Assembly: GCA_910587105.1 (NCBI GenBank)
Contig: CAJUMB010000019.1
Location: 1 to 55,899, forward strand
From: an uncultured Lachnospiraceae bacterium
GTDB lineage: Bacteria > Bacillota > Clostridia > Lachnospirales > Lachnospiraceae
Reading direction: 5' to 3'
DNA: 55,899 bases
A program made the translations under genes and the position numbers. Of the stretch, positions 9,202 to 17,577 are shown piece after piece (position 1 is the stretch's first letter; each line of letters starts with the position of its first letter). Under the pieces are notes generated by a model. It was given only the letters and a program-made list of their open reading frames with translations. It was not told the DNA's origin and ran no database searches.

Positions 9202-9294
9202 CCAGCCGGAATATATTGTCAAAGCAATAAAAGACCGCAGCACATGAGATTTTGCATAGCTGCGATACTTAACTGTTTGACAATATATGGCTGG
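9202..9294. terminator. Long imperfect inverted repeat; terminator or small mobile-type repeat
   Basis: Bases 9202-9223 pair with 9276-9294: 19 bp form (CCAGCC...ATATATTGTCAAA), with a 3-nt GGA bulge on the left. Inside is a second stem, CGCAGC at 9236-9241 with GCTGCG at 9259-9264. Plus-strand sequence after it is CTGTTTTC. It lies between convergent argG and the Spo0A-like gene and could end both transcripts. Its 93-bp size and terminal inverted repeats would also fit a miniature transposable-type repeat. Confidence 0.5.
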
Positions 9295-9306
9295 CTGTTT
9301 TCAGGA

Positions 9307-9663
9307 TTATATTTTGGGAAAAACTTTTTTCATTTCTGCTTTTTCCGAAAATTTAAGGTGGTGATACAGAATATCGATAAATTCACCGTTGGATGGGGTC
9401 TTTTTGAGTTCGTAGCCGGCCAGCTCGATTAAAAGCTGGCGGTTGCCTTTGAGCCAACAGTTTGCGATTGCTGTGCGCATACAATGTTCTACATTATTTT
9501 GTGTGGTATGGAAATGAGCGGCCACATCTGTACAGAGCCATTTATACACCCACAAGAGATAGTCTTCATTTTCCATGCACAGTTCCAGAGCATATTGGAG
9601 ATAGCGGAACCCCTTTAATGTTGCATGTATCCCTAATTCGGATAAAAGCGTTCTGGCCTTCAT
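9307..9663 (-). CDS. Stand-alone Spo0A C-terminal-domain DNA-binding protein
   Basis: The 118 residues align by eye with the DNA-binding effector domain of Spo0A along their whole length. Visible matches are LLSELGIHATLKGFRYLQYAL (Spo0A: GIPAHIKGYQYLREAI), LWVYKWLCTDVAAHFHTTQNNVEHCMRTAIANCW (TTPSRVERAIRHAIEVAW) and the tail KTPSNGEFIDILYHHL (PTNSEFIA). The receiver domain is absent, so it cannot be phosphorylated like Spo0A. The RBS is AAGGAGGG before ATG and the gene is monocistronic. It might bind 0A-box-like sites independently of the sporulation phosphorelay or compete with Spo0A. The recognition helix is quite divergent, so its target may differ. Confidence 0.8.
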   Translation of the reverse strand: MKARTLLSELGIHATLKGFRYLQYALELCMENEDYLLWVYKWLCTDVAAHFHTTQNNVEHCMRTAIANCWLKGNRQLLIELAGYELKKTPSNGEFIDILYHHLKFSEKAEMKKVFPKI

Positions 9664-9699
9664 AGAATACCCTCCTTATTCTTGTTATAAATGTATTGT

Positions 9700-9752
9700 A
9701 ATATAACATTTGCGAAAATGAGGGCAAACATATAAGATTCGATAATAATCGA
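9700..9752 (-). promoter_or_regulatory. Promoter and 0A-box-like dyad upstream of the Spo0A-like gene
   Basis: On the minus strand a TATATT (9700-9705) lies 17 bp from TTTGCC (9723-9728), a usable promoter about 40 bp before the start codon. Just upstream, 9739-9752 is a dyad, TCGAT-AATA-ATCGA. On the minus strand it sits in TGTCGATT, one base from the Spo0A core TGTCGAA. The site is suggestive, not proven. Confidence 0.35.
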
Positions 9753-9805
9753 CATGTAAAATATTTTGGAATGTGTCCAGGGGAGGTTTATGTCAACTGA
9801 GGGAA

Positions 9806-9835
9806 AGAGCGTGCTTGAGTTTTCAAACACGCTCT
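9806..9835 (-). terminator. Terminator of pyrG
   Basis: AGAGCGTG at 9806-9813 pairs with CACGCTCT at 9828-9835, with further pairing inward. On the minus strand the stem is followed by TTTCCC. It lies eight bases past the pyrG stop. Confidence 0.6.
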
Positions 9836-9843
9836 TATAAACT

Positions 9844-11460
9844 TTAGACAGATGATTTCTTTCTATGAGACAGGGAAGCCTGAATCAGTCCCTTGAACAG
9901 CGGGTGGGGGCGGTTGGGCCTGGATTTCAGTTCTGGGTGGGCCTGAGTGGCAATGAAGAAGGGGTGGTCTTTCAGTTCGATCATTTCTACAATTCTTCCG
10001 TCCGGTGACATGCCGGAGAGGACCATACCGTTTTCTTCCAGCACATTGCGGTAATCGTTGTTGACCTCATACCGGTGCCTGTGCCGTTCATGTATGGTAT
10101 CCTCCCCATATACATTGTAAGATCTGGTGCCCTCCTTGAGCACGCAGGGATAGGAACCCAGACGCAGAGTGCCGCCGATATCTTCAATGTCAGCCTGGTC
10201 GGGCATCAAATCAATCACTGGATGTACGGTCCTGGGGTTCAGTTCAATGCTGTGGGCATCGGAAAGACCGATTACATCCCGGGCAAATTCCACGATAGCA
10301 AGCTGCATACCCAGACACAGGCCCAGGTAAGGAATATTCTGCTCCCGGGCGTAACGGATGGCCTGAATTTTCCCCTCAATACCCCGGTCGCCGAAACCGC
10401 CGGGAACCAGAATGCCGTCTGCTTCTGACAACATTTCAGATACGTTTTCTTCTGTCACCTGTTCGGAGTCCACCCACAGGATATTTACGGTGGCTTTGCT
10501 GGCAATACCCCCGTGTTTCAAGGCTTCTACCACACTGATATAGGCGTCATGAAGCTGAATATATTTTCCCACCAGTGCGATATTGACTTCCAGGCTGGGG
10601 TGGCGCAGTGCTTCTACCATGGCAATCCAGTCTGTAAGGTCCGGCTGTGGGCAGTCCAGCTTCAGGCATTCACAGGCTACCTGTGCCAGATGCTCTTTCT
10701 CCATGGCCAGAGGAGCTTCATAGAGATATTCAACGTCCAGGTTCTGCAGAACATGACTGCTGGGAACATTACAGAACAAAGCGATTTTGTCTTTGATCTT
10801 TTTGTCCAGAGGCAGCTCGGAGCGGCAGACAATGATGTCGGGGCGGATTCCCATTCCCTGTAGTTCTTTTACACTGGCCTGGGTGGGCTTGGTCTTCATT
10901 TCCTGGGAAGCCCGCAGGTAGGGAATCAGGGTTACATGGATCAAAATGGCGTTTTCGTGGCCGATTTCCTGCTGGAACTGCCGGATCGCCTCCAGAAATG
11001 GCTGGCTTTCAATATCGCCCACCGTTCCACCAACCTCTATGATGGCGATGCGGGTGTCGTTGCTGGTAAAGTTGCGGTAAAACCGGTTTTTGATTTCGTT
11101 AGTGATGTGGGGGATGACCTGGACGGTTCCTCCGCCGAAATCTCCCCGCCGTTCTTTGGCCAGTACGGTCCAGTAAACTTTACCTGTGGTTACATTGGAA
11201 TTTTTGTCCAGGCTCTCGTCAATGAATCGTTCATAGTGCCCCAGGTCCAAGTCTGTCTCAGCACCGTCGTCTGTGACAAAAACTTCTCCGTGCTGCACCG
11301 GATTCATTGTGCCAGGGTCAATGTTGATATAGGGGTCAAATTTCTGCATGGTGACTTTGTAGCCGCGGGCTTTCAACAGACGGCCCAGAGATGCTGCTGT
11401 AATTCCTTTTCCCAGGCCGGAAACTACACCGCCGGTTACAAAAACGTATTTAACAGCCAT
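9844..11460 (-). CDS. pyrG: CTP synthase
   Basis: PyrG aminates UTP to CTP using ATP and glutamine. I start the protein at MAVKYVFVTGG (11460), because GGAGG lies five bases before this ATG and because CTP synthases begin with this motif; an upstream in-frame ATG at 11532 would add 24 unconserved residues. The 538 residues comprise the synthetase domain (P-loop-like VTGGVVSGLGKGI, 8-20; DPYINIDPGTMNP, 42-54) and the class I glutaminase domain with catalytic Cys382 in GLCLGMQ. It is a single-gene unit leftward of ftsH and ends at a hairpin. Confidence 0.96.
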   Translation of the reverse strand: MAVKYVFVTGGVVSGLGKGITAASLGRLLKARGYKVTMQKFDPYINIDPGTMNPVQHGEVFVTDDGAETDLDLGHYERFIDESLDKNSNVTTGKVYWTVLAKERRGDFGGGTVQVIPHITNEIKNRFYRNFTSNDTRIAIIEVGGTVGDIESQPFLEAIRQFQQEIGHENAILIHVTLIPYLRASQEMKTKPTQASVKELQGMGIRPDIIVCRSELPLDKKIKDKIALFCNVPSSHVLQNLDVEYLYEAPLAMEKEHLAQVACECLKLDCPQPDLTDWIAMVEALRHPSLEVNIALVGKYIQLHDAYISVVEALKHGGIASKATVNILWVDSEQVTEENVSEMLSEADGILVPGGFGDRGIEGKIQAIRYAREQNIPYLGLCLGMQLAIVEFARDVIGLSDAHSIELNPRTVHPVIDLMPDQADIEDIGGTLRLGSYPCVLKEGTRSYNVYGEDTIHERHRHRYEVNNDYRNVLEENGMVLSGMSPDGRIVEMIELKDHPFFIATQAHPELKSRPNRPHPLFKGLIQASLSHRKKSSV

Positions 11461-11665
11461 ATTTCCTCCATTTCTTTTCTGCGATACTTTTCTCCTGCAC
11501 TTCGCATATACTCCAGTGGATGATGTATACATTCCACAGCTGTCTGCAGGGTGCAGTTTTTATTGTATTGGGGTTATAGGAACAGTATACTACATTTTTC
11601 CGATTTTCCATATGGGTTTTTATAAAACTTTAAGAATGAATGCAATTTATTTCGAAATCTGCGTA

Positions 11666-11694
11666 TTGATTTATTTCTGGGGTGTACTTATAAT
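11666..11694 (+). promoter_or_regulatory. Sigma-A promoter of the ftsH operon
   Basis: TTGATT at 11666-11671 and TATAAT at 11689-11694 have a 17-bp spacer. The expected start near 11701 gives a short leader ending in AGAGGAGGAGC before the ftsH ATG. Confidence 0.7.
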
Positions 11695-11726
11695 ATATAG
11701 ATGGCGACTAAAAGAGGAGGAGCAAT

Positions 11727-13685
11727 ATGGGCAATAAACCAAGTAATAATCAGCGGGGAAATAACAATGGGCCGCTGAATAACGGACCAAAGAATAAGCA
11801 GTCAATTCTTGTGTTCCTGTTGTGCCTGATGGTAACATTGGTGGGCGTCAGTTTGTTTACAAATATGTTTAACGGCGGCACGGAAGAAATCACATACAGT
11901 GAATTTCTCACCATGCTGGAGGATGATGAGATTGAGAAAGTGGTGATCCAGAATGGCGCCATTACCATAACCCCTAAAGAACAGAAAGACCCGTTCAGGG
12001 AGAAAACTTATTATGTCAATGCTCTGGAAAGCGGGGACAAATTGGTGGAGCGGCTGGAGAAGCAGGACGGTGTGGACTATGAGCTGGAAATGCCGGACCC
12101 AGTGGCAGAATTTGTCTCTACTATTATCAGCATCATGCTGCCAACTTTGCTGTTGTTCGGGCTTTTGATGCTTTTTATGCGCAGAATGAACAGAGGCGGT
12201 ATGATGGGGGTAGGCAAGAGCAAGGCAAAAGCCTATGTGCAGAAAGAGACAGGTGTTACCTTTCATGATGTAGCCGGACAGGATGAGGCCAAGGAGTCTC
12301 TCCAGGAAGTGGTGGAATTCCTTCATGATCCGGGGAAATATACGGCTATCGGTGCAAAGCTGCCAAAAGGTGCACTGCTGGTGGGACCTCCGGGAACTGG
12401 GAAAACCCTTTTGGCAAAGGCTGTGGCCGGGGAAGCCCATGTGCCGTTTTTCTCCCTGTCCGGGTCGGATTTTGTGGAAATGTTTGTGGGCGTGGGTGCT
12501 TCCCGTGTGAGGGATTTGTTTGAGGAAGCCAAGAAGAATGCGCCCTGTATTATTTTTATAGATGAGGTGGACGCCATTGGAAAGAGCAGGGATGCCCACT
12601 ATGGCGGCGGTAACGATGAGCGGGAGCAGACTCTGAATCAGCTGCTGGCGGAGATGGATGGATTTGAGGCGTCTAAAGGTCTTTTGATTCTGGCGGCTAC
12701 CAATCGTCCAGAGGTGCTGGACCCGGCGCTGCTCCGCCCCGGGCGTTTTGACCGCCGGGTGATTGTGGACCGCCCGGATCTGAAAGGACGTGTGGATATT
12801 CTGAAAGTACACGCCAAAAATGTTCTGCTGGATGAGACCGTGGATTTTGAGGAAATTGCTCTGTCCACATCCGGAGCTGTGGGATCGGATCTGGCAAATA
12901 TGATCAATGAGGCGGCGATTCTGGCTGTAAAGAATGGGCGCAAAGCTGTGAGCCAGAAGGATCTGTTCGAAGCCGTTGAGGTGGTTCTGGTGGGCAAGGA
13001 AAAGAAGGACCGGATTCTCAGCACAGAGGAACGGAAGATCGTATCTTATCATGAAGTGGGCCACGCGCTGGTCAGTGCGCTGCAAAAAGACGCAGAGCCG
13101 GTGCAGAAGATTACCATTGTCCCCCGCACCATGGGTGCATTGGGCTATGTGATGCAGGTTCCTGAGGAAGAGAAATATCTGAATACAAAGAAAGAGCTGG
13201 AAGCTATGCTGGTGGGATATCTGGGCGGCCGCGCAGCGGAGGAGATCGTCTTCGATACGGTTACCACAGGAGCAGCCAATGATATTGAAAAGGCCACGAA
13301 AATGGCCCGCGCCATGGTCACCCAGTATGGAATGTCGGAGAAATTCGGCCTGATGGGGCTGGCTTCCCAGAAGAGCAAATATCTGGATGGCCGTACTGTT
13401 CTGGAATGCGGGGACGATACGGCCACAGAAGTGGACCATGAGGTGATGGCTCTGCTCCACAGTTCTTATGAGGAGGCAAAACGGCTGCTTCAGGAGAATC
13501 GGGAAGTAATGGATCAGATCGCAGAGTTTCTCATTGAAAAGGAAACCATAACCGGAAAAGAGTTTATGAAGATATTCCGGAAAGTGAAAGGTCTGCCGGA
13601 ACCAGAGGAAACGGAAAAGAAATCCGTTCCCCGGATTGAGGAAAAAGCAAAAGCACCCATAGAGACAGCTGTAGATGCCGGATAG
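11727..13685 (+). CDS. ftsH: ATP-dependent zinc metalloprotease FtsH
   Basis: FtsH is a membrane-anchored hexameric AAA protease that degrades misfolded membrane proteins and short-lived regulators. The 652 residues contain two membrane segments (about 26-48 and 129-151) flanking a short external domain, then Walker A GPPGTGKT (220-227), Walker B IIFIDE (275-280), the second region of homology ATNRPEVLDPALLRPGRFDR, and the zinc site HEVGH (442-446). The length is normal. The Asn/Gly-rich N-terminus is a small oddity. It is the first gene of a run with uvrC (36 bp on), hprK and a ROK kinase. Confidence 0.97.
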   Translation: MGNKPSNNQRGNNNGPLNNGPKNKQSILVFLLCLMVTLVGVSLFTNMFNGGTEEITYSEFLTMLEDDEIEKVVIQNGAITITPKEQKDPFREKTYYVNALESGDKLVERLEKQDGVDYELEMPDPVAEFVSTIISIMLPTLLLFGLLMLFMRRMNRGGMMGVGKSKAKAYVQKETGVTFHDVAGQDEAKESLQEVVEFLHDPGKYTAIGAKLPKGALLVGPPGTGKTLLAKAVAGEAHVPFFSLSGSDFVEMFVGVGASRVRDLFEEAKKNAPCIIFIDEVDAIGKSRDAHYGGGNDEREQTLNQLLAEMDGFEASKGLLILAATNRPEVLDPALLRPGRFDRRVIVDRPDLKGRVDILKVHAKNVLLDETVDFEEIALSTSGAVGSDLANMINEAAILAVKNGRKAVSQKDLFEAVEVVLVGKEKKDRILSTEERKIVSYHEVGHALVSALQKDAEPVQKITIVPRTMGALGYVMQVPEEEKYLNTKKELEAMLVGYLGGRAAEEIVFDTVTTGAANDIEKATKMARAMVTQYGMSEKFGLMGLASQKSKYLDGRTVLECGDDTATEVDHEVMALLHSSYEEAKRLLQENREVMDQIAEFLIEKETITGKEFMKIFRKVKGLPEPEETEKKSVPRIEEKAKAPIETAVDAG

Positions 13686-13721
13686 GGGCAAAAATGCGGC
13701 AGAGGGGCGGGGGATATTTCT

Positions 13722-15572
13722 ATGGATTTTGAAGAAGAATTGAAAAAACTTCCGGCCCGGCCGGGAGTCTATCTGATGCATGACGCAAAAGATGAGATCA
13801 TATATGTGGGAAAGGCCATAAGCCTGAAAAACAGGGTGCGCCAGTATTTTCAGTCCAGCCGGAACAAAGGGGTCAAAATTGAACAGATGGTGACTCATAT
13901 TGCCCGGTTTGAGTACATTGTCACAGACTCGGAGCTGGAAGCGCTGGTGCTGGAGTGTAATCTGATTAAAGAGCACCGTCCCAAGTATAATACTATGCTG
14001 AAGGACGACAAAAGCTATCCATTTATTCAGATGACTGTGGAGGAGGATTTTCCCAGGATTTTGTTTGCCAGAAGAATGAAAAAGGATAAGTCCAGGTATT
14101 TTGGGCCTTATACCAGTGCGGGAGCAGTGAAAGATGCCATTGAACTGATACGCAGGATTTATCATCTGCGGGCATGTAACCGGAAGCTGCCTCAGGATAT
14201 GGGGAAAGACCGGCCCTGTCTGTATTATCACATCCATCAGTGTGATGCGCCCTGCCAGGGGAATGTGAGCAAAGAGGCTTACCAGCAGGGAGTGAAGGGT
14301 GCGCTGGAATTTTTAGGCGGGCGTTATCAGGAGGTGATACAGGAGCTGCAGGAGAAGATGCAGCAGGCGTCAGAAGAGCTGCGGTTCGAGGATGCCATGG
14401 AGTACCGGGATCTGATCCAGAGTATCAAAAAGATTGGCGAGAGACAAAAAATCACTGGGCACAGCGGAGAGGACAATGACGTGATTGCCATGGCCATGGA
14501 CGGAGAGGATGCCATTGTCCAGGTGTTCTTTATCCGCGGCGGGCGGCTGATCGGCCGGGATCATTTCTATCTGAAAGTGGCCGCGGGAGATACCAGAAGC
14601 CAGGTGATGACCAGTTTTCTAAAACAGTTTTACGCCGGAACACCGTTTATTCCCCGTGAGCTGATTTTGCAGGAAGAAGTGGAGGATGAACAGATTATTG
14701 CAAGCTGGCTAACCTCCCGCCGGGGACAGAAAGTCAACATCCGTGTTCCGAAGAAAGGCGTGAAAGAGAAAATGGTGGAAATGGCCGCTCAGAACGCGTC
14801 ATTAATTCTCAGCCAGGACAAGGAAAAGATCAAACGGGAGGAAGGCCGCACCATCGGCGCCGTCAAAGAGGTGGCAGGGTGGCTGCGGCTGGATTCGATT
14901 GTACGGATGGAGGCCTATGACATATCAAATATCAGCGGGTTTCAGTCCGTTGGTTCCATGGTGGTCTATGAGCGGGGAAAACCGAAAAAGAGTGATTACC
15001 GCAAATTTAAGATTCAATCAGTGCAGGGTCCTAATGATTATGCCAGTATGGAAGAAGTTCTGACTCGAAGGTTTACCCATGATTCGTCGGGAAAAGAGTT
15101 TGACAGTTTTTCCAGGTATCCGGATTTGATCATGATGGACGGCGGAAAGGGCCAGGTAAATGTGGCTCTGGCTGTGCTGGAAAAGTTGAATCTGACGATT
15201 CCGGTCTGCGGAATGGTCAAAGATGACCGCCATCAGACCAGGGGTTTGTATTATAATGACGAAGAAATTCCCATTGATATTTCATCGGAGGGCTTTCGGC
15301 TGATTACCAGGATACAGGATGAGGCTCACAGATTTGCCATAGAATATCATAGAAGTCTGCGGAGCAAGGGACAGGTGCATTCTGTTTTGGACGACATTCC
15401 GGGAATCGGTCCGGCCAGGCGGAAGGCACTGATGAAACAATATAAGTCTTTGGATAGTATTCGTCAGGCTTCCAGGGAGGAACTTAGCCGGGTGCCGTCT
15501 ATGAACGAGCGTGCTGCAGCTCAGGTATATGAATTTTTTCATAGCAGCGATAAAGAAGAAGGAGGAGAATAG
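13722..15572 (+). CDS. uvrC: Excinuclease ABC subunit C
   Basis: UvrC makes both incisions around bulky DNA lesions in the UvrABC nucleotide excision repair complex. The 616 residues show the GIY-YIG nuclease (PGVYLMHDAKDEIIYVGKA, about 13-31), a UVR UvrB-binding motif near 206-235, the RNase H-like second nuclease with DISNISGFQSVGSMVVYERG and LIMMDGGKGQ, and C-terminal helix-hairpin-helix repeats (DDIPGIGPARRKALMKQY). Only three bases separate it from hprK, so the two are co-transcribed. The uvrC-hprK neighbourhood is common in Clostridia. Confidence 0.96.
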   Translation: MDFEEELKKLPARPGVYLMHDAKDEIIYVGKAISLKNRVRQYFQSSRNKGVKIEQMVTHIARFEYIVTDSELEALVLECNLIKEHRPKYNTMLKDDKSYPFIQMTVEEDFPRILFARRMKKDKSRYFGPYTSAGAVKDAIELIRRIYHLRACNRKLPQDMGKDRPCLYYHIHQCDAPCQGNVSKEAYQQGVKGALEFLGGRYQEVIQELQEKMQQASEELRFEDAMEYRDLIQSIKKIGERQKITGHSGEDNDVIAMAMDGEDAIVQVFFIRGGRLIGRDHFYLKVAAGDTRSQVMTSFLKQFYAGTPFIPRELILQEEVEDEQIIASWLTSRRGQKVNIRVPKKGVKEKMVEMAAQNASLILSQDKEKIKREEGRTIGAVKEVAGWLRLDSIVRMEAYDISNISGFQSVGSMVVYERGKPKKSDYRKFKIQSVQGPNDYASMEEVLTRRFTHDSSGKEFDSFSRYPDLIMMDGGKGQVNVALAVLEKLNLTIPVCGMVKDDRHQTRGLYYNDEEIPIDISSEGFRLITRIQDEAHRFAIEYHRSLRSKGQVHSVLDDIPGIGPARRKALMKQYKSLDSIRQASREELSRVPSMNERAAAQVYEFFHSSDKEEGGE

Positions 15573-15575
15573 AGT

Positions 15576-16514
15576 ATGAAGGGTGTACCCATTACAAAAT
15601 TTATGCAGGAGCTGGGGCTGGAGAATCTGACACCGGAGATGGAGCTGAATGATAAACAGGTGACAGTTTCCGAGATCAACCGTCCGGCTCTGCAGCTGAC
15701 TGGATATATGGAGCATTTTGCGTCTAAAAGGACACAGCTGATCGGCTATGTGGAATTCAGCTATCTGGAACATTTGACAGAGGAGGAACGGAACTTCGCC
15801 TATGAACGCTTTATTTCCACAGAGGGCATTCCCTGTGTTATATTCAGTGAGAAGACAAAACCGACAGCAAAAATGCTGGAGCTGGCCTACAAATATGATG
15901 TACCTGCGCTGAGGACCAACCGCCCCACTTCCGGATTCATGGCAGAGTGCATCCGGTGGCTGGGAGTACAGCTTGCCCCGTGTATTTCTATTCACGGTGT
16001 TTTAGTAGATGTGTACGGGGAAGGGATTCTGATTACAGGAGAGAGCGGAATTGGAAAGAGCGAGGCAGCACTGGAACTGATCAGACGAGGGCACCGTCTG
16101 GTCAGCGATGATGTGGTGGAGCTGCGGAAAGTCAGTGATGCCACACTGGTAGGTTCAGCACCGGATATTACCCGCCATTTTATTGAACTGCGCGGCATTG
16201 GCATTTTGAATGTGAAAACCCTGTTTGGTGTGGAGTGTGTAAAAAATACCCAGTCGGTGGACCTGGTTATTAAGTTAGAAGAGTGGAACCGGGATAAAGA
16301 GTATGACCGGATGGGACTGGGAGAAGAATATATTGAATACCTGGGTAATAAAGTAGTCTGCCATTCCATTCCTATCCGGCCGGGGCGGAACCTGGCTGTT
16401 ATTGTGGAGGCTGCTGCAGTAAACCACCGTCAGAAGAAGATGGGATACAATGCGGCAGAGGAATTGTATAAACGGGTACAGGATAATATAGTCAGAAAAG
16501 GAAAAAAGGAGTGA
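15576..16514 (+). CDS. hprK: HPr kinase/phosphorylase
   Basis: HprK phosphorylates or dephosphorylates Ser46 of HPr in response to fructose-1,6-bisphosphate, ATP and phosphate, and so sets carbon catabolite repression through CcpA. The 312 residues have the N-terminal domain, catalytic H140 in SIHGVLVDVYGEG, the P-loop GESGIGKS (155-162), and the family signature ELRGIGILNVKTLFG (about 204-218). The stop overlaps the region just before the ROK kinase start. A cre-like site upstream of the sugar importer at 24591 would be a natural downstream target of this pathway. Confidence 0.96.
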   Translation: MKGVPITKFMQELGLENLTPEMELNDKQVTVSEINRPALQLTGYMEHFASKRTQLIGYVEFSYLEHLTEEERNFAYERFISTEGIPCVIFSEKTKPTAKMLELAYKYDVPALRTNRPTSGFMAECIRWLGVQLAPCISIHGVLVDVYGEGILITGESGIGKSEAALELIRRGHRLVSDDVVELRKVSDATLVGSAPDITRHFIELRGIGILNVKTLFGVECVKNTQSVDLVIKLEEWNRDKEYDRMGLGEEYIEYLGNKVVCHSIPIRPGRNLAVIVEAAAVNHRQKKMGYNAAEELYKRVQDNIVRKGKKE

Positions 16515-16522
16515 AATCTGTG

Positions 16523-17452
16523 ATGGAATATTGTTTTGGAATTGATGTGGGAGGCACCACAGTAAAATGCGGTTTATTCCGCACTGACGGAACATTGGAG
16601 GAAAAGTGGGAGATTCCCACACGCACAGAGAATCGCGGCGAGGCAATCCTTCCTGACATTGCGGCGTCTATCCTGGAAAAGATGAAAGAGAAAGGGATCA
16701 CCAGTGAGATGACGGCAGGGGTGGGCGTGGACGTTCCAGGCCCGGTCAATGAGAACGGAGAGGTACCCTGTGCGGTGAACCTTCACTGGGGTTATAAGCA
16801 TATAGCCAGGGAAATGGAAGGGCTGACCGGTCTGAAGGCCAAAGCCGCCAATGATGCAAATGCCGCTGCGCTGGGAGAATCCTGGAGAGGAGGGGCTGCA
16901 GGCATTTCCAATGTTCTCATGGTTACCCTGGGAACCGGCGTAGGCGGCGGGATTATTGTGGACGGCAGGATTGTCTGCGGTGCCCACGGATCTGGTGGTG
17001 AGATCGGCCATGCCAACGTGGAACCGGAGGAAATCGAATATTGTAACTGCGGAAATCAGGGATGTCTGGAGCAGATGGCTTCCGCAACTGGTATTGTACG
17101 TCTGGCGGCGAAGGAGCTGGAAAGAAGCGAAAAGAGCAGTGTGCTGAGAGAGTCGGAAGTAACAGCGAAGGCGGTTTTTGATGCATATAAGCAGGGAGAT
17201 GAACTGGCAGGCAGAGTGGTGGAAAAATTTGCCTCATACCTTGGCAGGGGGCTGGCTGTTTTTGCCTGTGTGACTGACCCAGAAGTGATTTTGATCGGGG
17301 GCGGTGTGTCAAAGGCAGGGCAGACGCTGATTGAAGCTGTGCAGAAAGAATACCAGAAAGCGGCATTTCCTACCTGTAGGGATACGCCTATTAAGCTGGC
17401 AGTTCTGGGAAATGATGCCGGGATTTATGGTGCTGCGAAACTGGTATTGTAA
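16523..17452 (+). CDS. ROK family glucokinase
   Basis: This is probably a cytosolic ATP-dependent glucokinase. The product starts MEYCFGIDVGGTTVKCG, the ROK ATP-binding motif. It has the DANAAALGE catalytic-base region, GTGVGGGI, and the ROK zinc motif CNCGNQGCLE. I chose ATG 16523 because GGAG lies about 11 bases upstream; a GTG at 16511 overlapping the hprK stop is an alternative that adds four residues. The ROK glucokinase subfamily is the best match, but substrate choice among hexoses cannot be read from sequence alone. It ends the ftsH-uvrC-hprK run. Confidence 0.85.
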   Translation: MEYCFGIDVGGTTVKCGLFRTDGTLEEKWEIPTRTENRGEAILPDIAASILEKMKEKGITSEMTAGVGVDVPGPVNENGEVPCAVNLHWGYKHIAREMEGLTGLKAKAANDANAAALGESWRGGAAGISNVLMVTLGTGVGGGIIVDGRIVCGAHGSGGEIGHANVEPEEIEYCNCGNQGCLEQMASATGIVRLAAKELERSEKSSVLRESEVTAKAVFDAYKQGDELAGRVVEKFASYLGRGLAVFACVTDPEVILIGGGVSKAGQTLIEAVQKEYQKAAFPTCRDTPIKLAVLGNDAGIYGAAKLVL

Positions 17453-17467
17453 ACAGTCATTTTTTTA

Positions 17468-17521
17468 CCAAATGATTTGCGGTTCTTCTCAAAATAGCGA
17501 GAAGAACTGCAAATCATTTGG
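17468..17521. repeat. Near-perfect 23-bp hairpin between glucokinase and PBP genes
   Basis: Bases 17468-17490 pair with 17499-17521 over 23 bp with a single G-U wobble and an 8-nt loop (AAAATAGC). It lies in the 125-bp spacer between convergent genes. The flank beyond the stem is CTTACGGG on the plus strand and TAAAAAAA on the minus strand, so neither direction has the U-tract of a standard terminator. It may still end both transcripts. Confidence 0.75.
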
Positions 17522-17577
17522 CTTACGGGAACAATTACTCCCACCTGCTCGATTCCAAACTGTTTGAAAAAATCACA

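Noticed and set aside
11516..11737. 73-codon frame between pyrG and ftsH
   Set aside because: It spans the ftsH promoter and RBS and shows no recognisable protein features.
11802..14237. An 811-codon open frame on the minus strand across ftsH and uvrC
   Set aside because: It lies wholly opposite two well-supported conserved genes, has no RBS, and its composition is that of an antisense frame.
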